DNA from: Mycobacterium angelicum
Lineage (GTDB): Bacteria > Actinomycetota > Actinomycetes > Mycobacteriales > Mycobacteriaceae
Direction: 5' to 3'
DNA length: 64,000 bases
Assembly: GCF_002086155.1 (NCBI RefSeq)
Contig: NZ_MVHE01000009.1
Location: 1 to 64,000, forward strand
Shown here: positions 9,063 through 18,114 of the stretch, piece after piece
Position numbering within the stretch: the first letter of the stretch is position 1
Layout of the letters: every line of letters begins with the position of its first letter
The notes under the pieces: generated by a model
Database searches by the model: none
What the model was told of the DNA's origin: nothing
Seen by the model: the letters and a program-made list of their open reading frames with translations, nothing else
Position numbers and translations under genes: made by a program

Positions 9063-10913
9063 ATGAATTCCGGTTCGCGGCAGGACTCCGTGGCGCCAAA
9101 AGGCCTGCTAGAGATCGAGGATTGCCTGGGCGTCGACGGCGGCATCGCCTTGCCGGCGGGGACCACACTGATCTCACTCATCGAGCGCAACGTCGCAAAC
9201 GTCGGCGATCTGGTGGCCTATCGATACCTGGACTACGCGCGCTCTGAGGGGCATGCCCACGAGGTGACCTGGGCGCAACTCGGCGTCCGACTGGAAGCCA
9301 TCGGCGCGCAGGTGCAGCAGTACGCGGACCCCGGCGACCGCGTCGCAGTCCTGGCGCCCCAGGGCATCGACTATGTAGCCGGCTTCTACGCGGCGATCAA
9401 GGCAGGCACCATCGCCGTGCCGCTGTTCGCCCCCGAATTGCCGGGCCACGCCGAGCGTCTCGAGACGGCGCTTCGCGATTCGCAGCCCACGGTCGTGCTG
9501 ACGACGACGACGGCCAACGCCGCGGTCGAGGGATTTCTGGCCAGCCTCCCGCAGGTGCAGCGGCCCCGCGTCATCCTCATCGATCAGATACCCGATTCAG
9601 CTGGGGACCAGTTCACTTACGTGGACCTGGACATGGACGCCGTTTCCCATCTGCAGTACACCTCGGGTGCCACGCGGCCGCCGGCCGGCGTGGAGATCAC
9701 CCACCGAGCGGTCGGCACCAACCTGGTGCAGATGATCCTGTCGATCGACCTACTGAACCGAAACACCCACGGGGTCAGCTGGCTGCCGCTTTATCACGAC
9801 ATGGGGCTGTCCATGATCGGCTTTCCGGCGGTCTACGGCGGGCACTCCACCCTGATGTCGCCCACCGCGTTTGTGCGCCGGCCGCAACGATGGATCCAGG
9901 CGTTGTCAGCCGGGTCACGGACCGGGCGCGTGGTCACCGCCGCACCGAACTTCGCCTACGAGTGGGCCGCGCAGCGCGGACTGCCCACCGACGGCGAAGA
10001 CATCGACCTGCGCAACGTCGTGCTGATCATCGGTTCCGAACCGGTCAGCATCGACGCGGTGACGACATTCAACAAAGCCTTCGCGCCCTACGGATTACCG
10101 CGCACCGCGTTCAAGCCCTCCTACGGCATCGCCGAAGCAACCCTGATGATCGCCACCATCGATCACAACGCCGAGCCGACGGTTGCCTACTTCGACCGCG
10201 AGCAACTGGCGGTCAACAAGGCGGTACGAGTCGCGCCTGATGCCCCTAACGCGATGGTGCAAGTGTCGTGCGGTCAGGTCGCGCGCAGCCTGTGGGGAGT
10301 GATCGTGAACCCCGATACCGGCACCGAACTGCCCGATGGCGACGTCGGCGAAGTCTGGCTGCAGGGCGACAACGTGGGCCGGGGGTATTGGGCGCGGCCC
10401 GAAGAGACCCGCCGGACATTCGGCGCCAAACTGCAATCGCAGCTGAGCGAAGGCAGCCACGCCGACGGTTCGGTGATCGCGGGCAATTGGCTGCGAACCG
10501 GCGACCTCGGCGTATACCTCGACGGTGAGCTGTATGTCACCGGCCGCATCGCCGATCTGGTGACCATCGATGGGCGCAACCACTATCCGCAGGACCTCGA
10601 GGCCACCGCGACCGAAGCGTCGCCGATGGTGCGCCGTGGATACGTCACGGCATTCACGGTTCCTGCTGATTTACCTGACCCGCAAGATGACCAGCAATTG
10701 GTGATCATCGCCGAACGCGCCGCGGGCACCAGCCGCGCAGATCCGCAGCCGGCAATCGAGGCGATCCGAACGGCCGTGTCGCACCGGCACGGATTAACGG
10801 TCGCCGACGTCCGCTTTTTGCCCGCCGGCGCAATTCCGCGCACCACCAGCGGCAAGCTGGCGCGCCGGGCCTGCCGCGCGCAATACCTCAGTGGTGTATT
10901 GGGCGCGCATTAG
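9063..10913 (+). CDS. fadD31: Long-chain fatty-acid-AMP ligase FadD31
   Basis: 616 residues, close to the length I recall for FadD31. The protein has the ANL superfamily order: ATP-binding block LQYTSGATRPPAGVEITH, SWLPLYHDMGLSMIGFPAVYGG, KPSYGIAEATLMI, the LRTGDLGVY motif, and the C-terminal PRTTSGKLARRACR lysine block. The text between SWLPLYHDMG and the adenylate region is of the FAAL type, which activates fatty acids as acyl-adenylates for transfer to polyketide synthases rather than to CoA. No PKS is adjacent. Position directly before mpt63 matches Rv1925. It is convergent with mpt63, 7 bases apart. Confidence 0.9.
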   Translation: MNSGSRQDSVAPKGLLEIEDCLGVDGGIALPAGTTLISLIERNVANVGDLVAYRYLDYARSEGHAHEVTWAQLGVRLEAIGAQVQQYADPGDRVAVLAPQGIDYVAGFYAAIKAGTIAVPLFAPELPGHAERLETALRDSQPTVVLTTTTANAAVEGFLASLPQVQRPRVILIDQIPDSAGDQFTYVDLDMDAVSHLQYTSGATRPPAGVEITHRAVGTNLVQMILSIDLLNRNTHGVSWLPLYHDMGLSMIGFPAVYGGHSTLMSPTAFVRRPQRWIQALSAGSRTGRVVTAAPNFAYEWAAQRGLPTDGEDIDLRNVVLIIGSEPVSIDAVTTFNKAFAPYGLPRTAFKPSYGIAEATLMIATIDHNAEPTVAYFDREQLAVNKAVRVAPDAPNAMVQVSCGQVARSLWGVIVNPDTGTELPDGDVGEVWLQGDNVGRGYWARPEETRRTFGAKLQSQLSEGSHADGSVIAGNWLRTGDLGVYLDGELYVTGRIADLVTIDGRNHYPQDLEATATEASPMVRRGYVTAFTVPADLPDPQDDQQLVIIAERAAGTSRADPQPAIEAIRTAVSHRHGLTVADVRFLPAGAIPRTTSGKLARRACRAQYLSGVLGAH

Positions 10914-10920
10914 TGACGGC

Positions 10921-11400
10921 TCACGGTCCCCAAATCAGCAGATCTTCCATTCCGTTATTCATTGCCACAATGGTCGGCGACGGGCCGGTGACATCGAAGT
11001 AGATTTTGCCGCTGGCTTGCGCACCCCGGGGGATCGTGGCTCCGCTAATGGTGTTGGGACCAGAAGCCATCCAGAGGACGCGGTAGTTGACGCCGTCGGC
11101 GGTGCGGGCGTTGAACTGCGAGATAGCCGGGGTGACAGGGCCCGAGATCGCGTTGACGGTGGCGGTCGCTTCCCACAGCTGGCCGGCCACTGGATAACCG
11201 GGAATGGTGTCGGTGCTGGATTTGAGGTCACTGACCTTCCAGCCGAGAACGACTTGGCCAACCGAGTCCGTCATTGTCAGCTCACTGCCGAGTTTGCCGG
11301 TGATCGGATAGGCGGCCGAACTAATCGGTGCATTGGTGAGCGCAATCGTCGTCATGCCCACGATCGCTACTGCGGTCTTTATCATCGTGGTGATCTTCAT
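10921..11400 (-). CDS. mpt63: Immunogenic secreted protein MPT63
   Basis: 159 residues, the same length as M. tuberculosis MPT63 (Rv1926c). A Sec signal peptide (about 1-29) ends ISSA before AYPITGKLGSELTMTD. The mature sequence, including VGQVVLGWKVSDLKSS, NARTADGVNYRVLW, ISGATIP and the C-terminus IVAMNNGMEDLLIWGP, agrees nearly residue for residue with my recollection of MPT63. The protein is a small secreted beta-sandwich antigen of unknown function. ATG 11400 gives the proper signal peptide; the open frame to 11460 is not needed. It is divergent from the sulfatase gene. Confidence 0.97.
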   Translation of the reverse strand: MKITTMIKTAVAIVGMTTIALTNAPISSAAYPITGKLGSELTMTDSVGQVVLGWKVSDLKSSTDTIPGYPVAGQLWEATATVNAISGPVTPAISQFNARTADGVNYRVLWMASGPNTISGATIPRGAQASGKIYFDVTGPSPTIVAMNNGMEDLLIWGP

Positions 11401-11549
11401 TGGTCCTCCACTGCTCGATTTGGGCGACCCCGTCATTCGGAACCACCCGGCGCGATACACACTTTAATCCGCAAATGTCGAGCGATTCCAGAAGTTCAGT
11501 GCTAAGCAGCTGTAATTGCGCGAGCAGATCACAATCCAAAGGAGGCACG

Positions 11550-13874
11550 GTGGTCGACCTACCGGGTGCAGAGAAACCGTTCGGCGGCGTCATCAATCCA
11601 TCGGCCGCTGATTCCACCCCGGTCACGCCGGCGATCACCTACCCACCCGCCGACGCGCCGAACGTCGTCGTCGTACTGCTCGATGACGTCGGCTTCGGCG
11701 CCTCATCGACATTCGGCGGGCCCGTCCCGACACCGGCGCTGGATCGGATCGCAGCTAACGGCCTGCGTTACAACCAGTTTCACACGACCGCCTTGTGCTC
11801 GCCGACACGCGCGGCACTGCTGACCGGCCGCAATCATCACAGTGCGCACATGGGCACCATTTGCGAAATCGCCTACGGATTCCCCGGCTACGACAGCGTG
11901 ATCCCACAAAGCACCGCTACGGTGGCGCAAGTTCTGCGGATGAACGGTTACAACACGGCGCTGTTCGGCAAGGCCCACCTCACCCCGACCTGGGAGATCG
12001 GCCCCGCCGGCCCGTTCGACCGCTGGCCGACCGGCCTCGGCTTCGAACGCTTCTACGGCTTCCTGGGCGGTGATACCTCCCAGTACGAACCGGCACTCTA
12101 CGACCAGACCACACCGGTTGAGCCGTATGTCGGGCGCGACGACTACCACCTCAGCGAGGACCTTGCCGATAAAGCGATCGAATGGATCCGGCTGCAGCAG
12201 ACGTCGGCGCCGGACAAACCGTTCTTCGTCTACTTCGCTCCCGGCGCGACACATAGTCCGCACCAGGTGTGGCCGGAGTGGTCGGACCGGTTTTCCGGCC
12301 ACTTCGACGACGGCTGGGATGCCCTGCGGGACAGGATATTTGCCCGTCAGGTCGAGCTGGGCATCGTTCCGCCCGGAACGCGGTTGACGCCGCGGCCCGA
12401 CCAGATTCCCGGGTGGGCGGACTACGACGATCGGTACAAGCCGGTGGCCCGGCGCCTGATGGAGGTATACGCCGGCTTCCTGGCCCACACCGATGCTCAG
12501 ATCGACCGGGTCGTCCAGGCCATAGACGAGTTAGGGCAATGGGACAACACGCTATTCATCTACGTGTGCGGCGACAACGGCGCCTCGGCAGAGGGAACGC
12601 TACACGGTGCGTGGAGCTGCCCGGCGTTTCAAAACGGGCTGCCTGAAGACCCGGAATGGCTGCTGGCTCATATGGCCGACTTCGGCACTGCGCGATGCGA
12701 AAACCACTACAACGTCGGGTGGGCGTGGGCGCTGGATGCACCGTTTCAGTGGATGAAGCAGGTGGCGTCCCATTTCGGGGGAACCCGTAACGGACTGGCG
12801 ATCTCGTGGCCCCGGGGAATCAGCGCAGCAGGGGAGCAGCGCAGCCAGTTCCATCACGTCATCGACATCGTGCCCACCATCCTCGATGCCGCCGGAATCG
12901 AGATGCCGCAGCGGGTCAACGGAATCGAACAAAAACCGATCGAGGGCGTCAGCATGCGGTACTCGTTCGACTCCGCGGCCGCCGATAGCCGCCGGACCAC
13001 CCAATACTTCGAGATCTTCGGCAATCGCGCTGTGTACCAAGAAGGTTGGATAGCGTCCTGCTTCCATGGCCGACTGCCCTGGGTGCGTACCGGGAGCCAC
13101 CCGTTCGGCGACACCGAGCGCTGGGAGCTGTATCACATTGGCGACGACTTCAGCCAGGGTGTCGACCTCGCCGAGCAATACCCCGACAAACTCGCCGAAC
13201 TCAAGGCCGTCTTCGACGCCGAAGCACGCAAGTATGACGTCTACCCGCTCAGCGACGCGACGCTGGCCCGTGCGTTGCCCGCCAATCGCCCGAATCTGCT
13301 CGGCGACCGCACCTCGGCGACCTATTACGCCGATCATGTGCGCATCCCGGAGCCCGCGACGCTGGCCTACACCAGCACGTCATTCGACTTGCGGGCACAG
13401 CTACAGATACCGCAAGGCGGTGCCCGGGGAGTGGTGATCTGCATCGGCGGGTCGATGGCCGGTTGGACGTTGTACGTGCAAGACGGCATCCCCGCCTTCA
13501 CCTACAACTATCTCGGACATGAACTCACCACGGTGGCCGCGGCCGATCCGCTGCCGGAAGGCGCAGTCGCCCTTGGCCTTTCGTTTGACTATGACGGTGG
13601 CGGCCTCGGCAAGGGCGCATCGGTGACGCTGCGTGTCAACGGGTCCGAGGTGGCGACCGGCCACATCGAGCGCACGGTTCCGTTCCGGTTCTCGATGAGC
13701 GGCGAAACCCTGGACGTCGGAGTCGATACCGGATCGCCGGTCGCGCCGTATGGCCAGGGTTTCGCATTCACCGGCCGCATCGACCGCATCGACGCGACCG
13801 TCCAGCCGCGCGCCGCCGATCTGGCCGCAGCGATCGCCGAGGCCGAGATGCGCTCGGCCCTCGGCTCGCAATAG
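11550..13874 (+). CDS. Arylsulfatase (formylglycine type)
   Basis: 774 residues from GTG 11550, which has an ideal AAAGGAGG at 11537-11544. The frame is open further upstream to 11400 but lacks a signal. The sulfatase signature CSPTR (Cys83-Arg87) followed by AALLTGR is where the cysteine is converted to formylglycine. LLDDVGFG (43-50) gives the metal-binding aspartates and CGDNGAS the C-terminal metal site. Length and the extra C-terminal beta-sandwich match the mycobacterial AtsA/AtsD group. It hydrolyses sulfate esters, releasing sulfate. No signal peptide is visible, suggesting a cytosolic enzyme. No formylglycine-generating enzyme is nearby. The next gene starts 9 bases later, so they form an operon. 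Confidence 0.93.
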   Translation: MVDLPGAEKPFGGVINPSAADSTPVTPAITYPPADAPNVVVVLLDDVGFGASSTFGGPVPTPALDRIAANGLRYNQFHTTALCSPTRAALLTGRNHHSAHMGTICEIAYGFPGYDSVIPQSTATVAQVLRMNGYNTALFGKAHLTPTWEIGPAGPFDRWPTGLGFERFYGFLGGDTSQYEPALYDQTTPVEPYVGRDDYHLSEDLADKAIEWIRLQQTSAPDKPFFVYFAPGATHSPHQVWPEWSDRFSGHFDDGWDALRDRIFARQVELGIVPPGTRLTPRPDQIPGWADYDDRYKPVARRLMEVYAGFLAHTDAQIDRVVQAIDELGQWDNTLFIYVCGDNGASAEGTLHGAWSCPAFQNGLPEDPEWLLAHMADFGTARCENHYNVGWAWALDAPFQWMKQVASHFGGTRNGLAISWPRGISAAGEQRSQFHHVIDIVPTILDAAGIEMPQRVNGIEQKPIEGVSMRYSFDSAAADSRRTTQYFEIFGNRAVYQEGWIASCFHGRLPWVRTGSHPFGDTERWELYHIGDDFSQGVDLAEQYPDKLAELKAVFDAEARKYDVYPLSDATLARALPANRPNLLGDRTSATYYADHVRIPEPATLAYTSTSFDLRAQLQIPQGGARGVVICIGGSMAGWTLYVQDGIPAFTYNYLGHELTTVAAADPLPEGAVALGLSFDYDGGGLGKGASVTLRVNGSEVATGHIERTVPFRFSMSGETLDVGVDTGSPVAPYGQGFAFTGRIDRIDATVQPRAADLAAAIAEAEMRSALGSQ

Positions 13875-13883
13875 GAGATCGCC

Positions 13884-14555
13884 ATGTGGAGCAGTCTTAT
13901 CCCGCTGATCCTCGGCGGCGCGCTGGAACCGATCGAGATCGCGATCACGATCATGTTGCTGGGCACGCCATCTCGGGTCCGTGCGGCCGGCGCGTGGATC
14001 AGCGGACACGTGGGAACCCGGCTGCTGCAGGGCCTCGTTTTCGGCACCATCCTGCACTGGGGAGCCCGCACCGCCGGCAACGATCGCTCCCACCACTGGA
14101 TCATGTCGACCGTCCTGCTGGTGGTCGCCCTGCTGTTTCTCGTCACGGCGGCGCGCGAGCTGTTGAGCGACGACGATCCCAATTCGCCGCCGCCCAAGTG
14201 GATGACGATGCTGATGTCGGCGACACCAACCAAGGCGTTGTTCATCGGCGCCGGCGTGGTCACGGTTTCGGTAAAGTCCTGGGTCTTCACGCTGGCCGCG
14301 ATCAGCGTGATCGGTAACGCCGGGCTGGATCGAGTCGCCAACATCGCCTCCTACATCGCCTTCGTATTGTTGGCCACGAGCGTGAACCTGCTCATCATCG
14401 GCCTGGCGGCCTTCTTCCCCGATCAGTCGCGGTCCCTGCTGGACCGGATCCTGCGCTGGCTGCGGGAAAAGAACCGGCCGATCATGGTCGTCGTGGGGCT
14501 GGTATTCGGGATCTGGTTCGGGTTCAAAGCCCTGCACGGCTTCGGGATCATCTAG
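13884..14555 (+). CDS. GAP family membrane protein (Sap-like)
   Basis: 223 residues with about six hydrophobic segments: LIPLILGGALEPIEIAITIMLL at the N-terminus, VLLVVALLFLVTAA, ALFIGAGVVTVSVKSWVFTLAAISVI, YIAFVLLATSVNLLIIGLAAFF, and a last one near PIMVVVGLVFGIWFGFKAL. This is the pattern of the Sap/GAP family. M. tuberculosis Sap helps move sulfolipid-1 to the cell surface, and relatives assist glycopeptidolipid export. The start lies 9 bases after the sulfatase stop, with GGAGA upstream. The pairing suggests that it handles the substrate or product of the sulfatase, but that is inference. Confidence 0.85.
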   Translation: MWSSLIPLILGGALEPIEIAITIMLLGTPSRVRAAGAWISGHVGTRLLQGLVFGTILHWGARTAGNDRSHHWIMSTVLLVVALLFLVTAARELLSDDDPNSPPPKWMTMLMSATPTKALFIGAGVVTVSVKSWVFTLAAISVIGNAGLDRVANIASYIAFVLLATSVNLLIIGLAAFFPDQSRSLLDRILRWLREKNRPIMVVVGLVFGIWFGFKALHGFGII

Positions 14556-14869
14556 ACCGCGAGCCTGTGCAGGTTGCCGTCAATTCCGGCCGATCGTGGC
14601 ATTGTCGCCAATTCCCTGGCGAGCCGCCGGCGCTTACTTTCAGAACCTGCGAATTGTTTCGTCTTATCCCGTCTCGCCGGAGGGCGAATTGACAACGATG
14701 AGGCGCTTGCTCAGCAACGTCCGCTACCACGTTCCGGAGCACTCATTTCCGCGACGAGGACAAGAAGGCCGGCGGATGGCGGGCCGGTGATGTGTACTGC
14801 GTTGTCCGGCGTAATCCGCGTTGGGGATGAAATCGACGCGGGCAATAAGCCGCGTGCCAAGATGTAGCG
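14556..14869. other. Intergenic stretch with no supported gene
   Basis: Short open frames exist on both strands but none has a ribosome-binding site, family signature or normal composition. It separates the sulfatase operon from the DUF2071 gene. It presumably holds the end of one transcript and the promoter of the next; I could not pick out a clear hairpin or promoter boxes. Confidence 0.5.
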
Positions 14870-15643
14870 ATGACCGTCCTGCCGGACCCGTCGGATATCG
14901 GATCCAGTGCGCGTTCCGCCCTTGCCGGGTATCCGGTCACGCCGCCGCCCCTGCGTGGCCCGGTGACGTTCGACCAGTGTTGGGGTGAGCTGACCTTCGT
15001 GCACTGGCCGGTGCGCCCGGAAAGCGTCGAACACCTCTACCCGCCCGGAACCCGCCCCGACGTCTTCGCCGACGGCATGACCTACGTCGCGCTGGTCCCA
15101 TTCATCATGAGCCGCACCACGATTGGCACCGCGCTGCCGCTGCCGTACTTCGGCAGCTTCCCGGAGACCAACGTCCGGCTCTACTCGATCGATGACGCCG
15201 GGCGCCACGGCGTCGTCTTCCGGTCACTGGAAACTGCGCGACTCGCCGTGGTGCCCACTGTCCGGATCAGCCTCGGCGTCCCCTACACCTGGGCGAAGAT
15301 GCGGATAACGCGATCGAACGACCACATCACCTATCACAGTGTGCGGCGCTGGCCACGTCGTGGGCTGCGCAGCTTGCTGACGGTCACCGTTGGCGACGTG
15401 ATCGAACCGACGCCCCTGGAGATCTGGCTTACCGCGCGCTGGGGCGCACACACCCGCAGGGCCGGCCGGACCTGGTGGGTACCGAACGAACACGAAACGT
15501 GGCCGTTGCAGACAGCCGAGATCGTCGAGTTAGACGACGATCTGGTGGACGCGAGCGGGGTAACGATCGCCGGCGAGCGACTGCGTGCGCTGTATTCGCC
15601 CGGCGTGCGTACCCGGTTCGGCCGGCCCTGTCCGATTCAGTAG
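14870..15643 (+). CDS. DUF2071 family protein (Rv1927-like)
   Basis: 257 residues, equal to the length I recall for Rv1927. The motifs GELTFVHWPVRPESVEHLYPPG, YVALVPFIM and GSFPETNVRLYSIDDAGRHGVVFRSLE define the YqjF/DUF2071 family, a beta-rich fold of unknown function found widely in actinobacteria. No signal peptide or membrane segment is present. Its 3' end overlaps the convergent Cys-rich gene by 7 bases. No function can be assigned. Confidence 0.85.
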   Translation: MTVLPDPSDIGSSARSALAGYPVTPPPLRGPVTFDQCWGELTFVHWPVRPESVEHLYPPGTRPDVFADGMTYVALVPFIMSRTTIGTALPLPYFGSFPETNVRLYSIDDAGRHGVVFRSLETARLAVVPTVRISLGVPYTWAKMRITRSNDHITYHSVRRWPRRGLRSLLTVTVGDVIEPTPLEIWLTARWGAHTRRAGRTWWVPNEHETWPLQTAEIVELDDDLVDASGVTIAGERLRALYSPGVRTRFGRPCPIQ

Positions 15644-16071
15644 GCCAGCACGTGGAAGTGCCCTAACGGGCAGTCGCCCTCGACACCGCTGTAGGGATCG
15701 TCTTCAAAGGTTCGCCAGCTCCAGTGCTCACCGCAGTACGATGCCGCGCAGTCCGGGCAGTGGAAGGGTGCACAGGAGTACCCGATCTGATACAGGGCGC
15801 AGGCATCAACGCCTTCAAGCGCTTTGGCGACCCCGTCGACCCGGTCGGCTGGGACGGGCCGGCTGGTGACGCCGAAGAACGTCTGCACTACCAGCGCGGC
15901 CTGCCCGTCCGGGCGGATGGCGCCATCCAACTCGGCCACCGCCGCGAGCCCCGGCGACCAGGAATCAGTCGAATGGGCAAGCACCTCAGTGCTTTTCACC
16001 AGCCAGACCTGTCCCGCGCTCGCGGCGCAGAGCGCGCACCCGAAACTCGCCTCAAGGACAGGTGTATCCAC
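15637..16071 (-). CDS. Small Cys-rich hypothetical protein
   Basis: 144 residues, not recognised. Cysteines cluster as CALC near the N-terminus (residues 12-15) and as C-x4-C-x2-C-x4-C in SCAPFHCPDCAASYCGEHW, followed by GDCPLGH near the end. The arrangement suggests zinc binding, perhaps one or two zinc ribbons. The start overlaps the end of the SDR gene by 20 bases on the same strand, which suggests translational coupling and a shared operon. I do not recall a counterpart annotated at this place in H37Rv. Confidence 0.65.
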   Translation of the reverse strand: MDTPVLEASFGCALCAASAGQVWLVKSTEVLAHSTDSWSPGLAAVAELDGAIRPDGQAALVVQTFFGVTSRPVPADRVDGVAKALEGVDACALYQIGYSCAPFHCPDCAASYCGEHWSWRTFEDDPYSGVEGDCPLGHFHVLAY

Positions 16072-16819
16072 CGTCGATCACTATGTCCGAACCGGTCATG
16101 TAGCTGGACGCCTCGCTGGCCAGATACAGATACAGGGCGGTCAGCTCTTCGGGTCGCCCGATGCGGCCGAGCGGAATCTTCGGCTCCCACAACGCGTGGT
16201 ATTCGGCTAACGGCTCGACGAGCTCGGTGAGTATGTAGCCAGGGCTGACGCTGTTCACCCGGATCCGGTGCGGGGCGAACTCCACTGCCATGGCTTTGGT
16301 CAGGTGAACGACCGCGGCCTTGGACGCGCAGTAGTGGCCCACCTGCTGAGGGATGTTGACGATGTGGCCCGACATCGAAGCGGTGGTGACGATGGCACCG
16401 CCCCGGCCCTGTTGAACCATTGCCCTGGCCGCCGCCTGGGCAGTGAGGAACACGCCGGTCACGTTGGTGCTCTGAATGCGCTGGAACTCTTCAAGTGTCA
16501 TGTCCAGCATCGGCACGACGCCCACCACTCCGGCGTTGCACACCGCGATGTCGACGCCGCCCAACTCCGCGGTCACCTGGTCCACCATGCTGGTCACTTG
16601 CGCTTGTTGGGTCACGTCGCAGCAGATGGGCAGCGCCTTGCCGCCGGCCGCGGCAACCTCCTCGGCGACCGCCGCCACAGCGTCGAAATGCCTTGCGGCT
16701 AAGGCCACTTGGGCCCCGGCTTCGACGTAGGCCAACGCCACCTTCTTGCCGATTCCGGTGGACGCCCCGGTTATCAGGGCCGTTTTGCCGTGCAAATCGA
16801 ACAAGTCCAACACACCCAT
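16052..16819 (-). CDS. Short-chain dehydrogenase/reductase (Rv1928c-like)
   Basis: 255 residues, the length I recall for Rv1928c. Classical SDR: cofactor loop TGASTGIG (18-25), NAG (about 95-97), catalytic Ser around 148-150, YCASK (Tyr163, Lys167) and the PGYILTELVE segment. It oxidises or reduces an alcohol/ketone with NAD(P); an aspartate in the CCDVT block is of the adenine-contacting kind. Start ATG 16819 is preceded by a GGGGGAT ribosome-binding site. It heads a two-gene unit with the small Cys-rich protein. Confidence 0.92.
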   Translation of the reverse strand: MGVLDLFDLHGKTALITGASTGIGKKVALAYVEAGAQVALAARHFDAVAAVAEEVAAAGGKALPICCDVTQQAQVTSMVDQVTAELGGVDIAVCNAGVVGVVPMLDMTLEEFQRIQSTNVTGVFLTAQAAARAMVQQGRGGAIVTTASMSGHIVNIPQQVGHYCASKAAVVHLTKAMAVEFAPHRIRVNSVSPGYILTELVEPLAEYHALWEPKIPLGRIGRPEELTALYLYLASEASSYMTGSDIVIDGGYTCP

Positions 16820-16877
16820 TCGCCATCCCCCTTTTTTACCGGTGACCGTCAGCGCAACAGGTTCTAGTGTGTCCGGT

Positions 16878-17354
16878 ATGGGCAAGTTCGCCAAAGCCGA
16901 GATCGAAGAAGCCGTCCGGCACTACACGGCGGTCGTCGAGGAATGTTCCGCCACGGGGGACTGGCGGCCGTTTGCGGATTTATTCACCGAGGACGTCGTC
17001 TACACCGAGCACCACTATGGGGTCTTTCGCGGGCGCGAGGCGGTGCGGGATTGGATCGTCGCCGTGATGGCCCCGTTCCCGCACATGCGCTTCCCGTCCG
17101 GCTGGATCGCTTACGACGAAGACAACGACGCCGTTGTCGTCATGATCAAGAACCTGCTCGATCACCCTACTGATCCCGGCGGTGAGCCCTTCTGGTTCCC
17201 GAACTGGACCCGGCTCGTCTACGCCGGCAACGGATTGTTCTGCAGCGAGGAAGACATCTACAACCCGAACCGTGATGCGCCGCAGGCGGTCAGCGCCTGG
17301 CTGCAGGCCGGCGGCAGGTTCGCATCTGAGGAGTTTCTGCAGCCCAAGGCGTAG
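16878..17354 (+). CDS. NTF2-like / SnoaL-like protein
   Basis: 158 residues. The N-terminal helices (VRHYTAVVEECSATGDWRPFADLFTEDVVYTEHHYGVFRGREAVRDWIVAVM) followed by a strand-rich half match the cone-shaped NTF2/SnoaL fold used by ketosteroid-isomerase, limonene-epoxide hydrolase and polyketide cyclase families. No catalytic dyad can be fixed by eye. It is divergent from the SDR gene (58 bases apart), so the two may share a substrate pathway and a promoter region. In H37Rv the SDR neighbour Rv1929c is, as I recall, unrelated and on the other strand. Confidence 0.75.
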   Translation: MGKFAKAEIEEAVRHYTAVVEECSATGDWRPFADLFTEDVVYTEHHYGVFRGREAVRDWIVAVMAPFPHMRFPSGWIAYDEDNDAVVVMIKNLLDHPTDPGGEPFWFPNWTRLVYAGNGLFCSEEDIYNPNRDAPQAVSAWLQAGGRFASEEFLQPKA

Positions 17355-17356
17355 CC

Positions 17357-18100
17357 CTAGGCGGTCGAGGTAGCGGGCTGCCGCCGGCGCCGCCGCGAGC
17401 GCGCCGCGCTCAGCGCCTGATCCCACGCGAGCAGCGTCGCGGCCTTGAGGTTGGCCGGTTTGGCGCTGTCCTTGGACAGTAGCGCCGTCGCTGCGGCCTT
17501 GGTGGTGGCCGAAGCCTTCGACATGTGGCCAGAGTCGAACGGTGGCTGTGGGTCGTACTCGATCGCCAGCTGGATCGCTTTGGCGCGGGATTCCCCGCCC
17601 ATCCGCCCGGCCAGCCACAGTGCCAGATCAAGCCCCGCGGAGACGCCCGCACTGGTAATGATGTTGTCCTGATGCACAATTCGCTCGTCGGCGACGGGGA
17701 TGGCGCCAAAGGCCTTGAGCGCCGGAATGGTCAGCCAGTGCGAGGTGGCGCGCCGGTTCTCGAGCAGGCCGGCGGCGGCCAGAATCACCGAGCCCGAACA
17801 CACCGACGTCGTCCAGCTGGCCGTCCGGTGGGCCTGACGCAACCACTCCAGCAGTTTCTCGTCGCGCGCGTGTACCGGGGTCGCGGGACCGCCGGGTACG
17901 AGAATCACGTCGGGCGAGGGTGTTTCAGCCAGCGAGTGGGTGGCACCCAGTACCAGAACCCCGGAATCGGCGGTGATTGGACCGGCTTCATGCCAGACGA
18001 AGCGCACCTCGGTGTGCGGCAGCTGCCGCAGCACCTCGTACGGGCCGATCATGTCCAGCGCGGTGAAACCCGGGTAGGCCACAAATGCGATTTGGGTCAT
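17357..18100 (-). CDS. DJ-1/PfpI family protein (Rv1930c-like)
   Basis: 247 residues. The first about 195 form a DJ-1/PfpI domain: MTQIAFVAYPGFTALDMIGPYEVL, VILVPGGP (66-72) and the nucleophile elbow VCSGS with Cys101. This subtype includes isonitrile hydratases. The remaining C-terminal part is unusual: Lys/Ala-rich text followed by a run of arginines (SRRRRRQ), which could bind nucleic acid. I recall Rv1930c as shorter (about 174 residues), so this tail may be an extension. It lies 14 bases downstream of the GlxA-type regulator on the same strand, so the two are probably one operon. Confidence 0.85.
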   Translation of the reverse strand: MTQIAFVAYPGFTALDMIGPYEVLRQLPHTEVRFVWHEAGPITADSGVLVLGATHSLAETPSPDVILVPGGPATPVHARDEKLLEWLRQAHRTASWTTSVCSGSVILAAAGLLENRRATSHWLTIPALKAFGAIPVADERIVHQDNIITSAGVSAGLDLALWLAGRMGGESRAKAIQLAIEYDPQPPFDSGHMSKASATTKAAATALLSKDSAKPANLKAATLLAWDQALSAARSRRRRRQPATSTA

Positions 18101-18114
18101 TATCGTCTCCTCAC

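Noticed and set aside
12600..13337. A 245-residue minus-strand frame inside the sulfatase gene
   Set aside because: Antisense shadow: it overlaps conserved sulfatase sequence and has no motifs.
13401..14537. A 378-residue minus-strand frame opposite the sulfatase end and the Sap-like gene
   Set aside because: Asp/His/Gln/Gly-rich text with no hydrophobic core; it spans two genes that are well supported on the plus strand.
14574..14867. A 97-residue forward frame between the Sap-like and DUF2071 genes
   Set aside because: No ribosome-binding site, no recognisable sequence and no sign of selection for protein; treated as intergenic.
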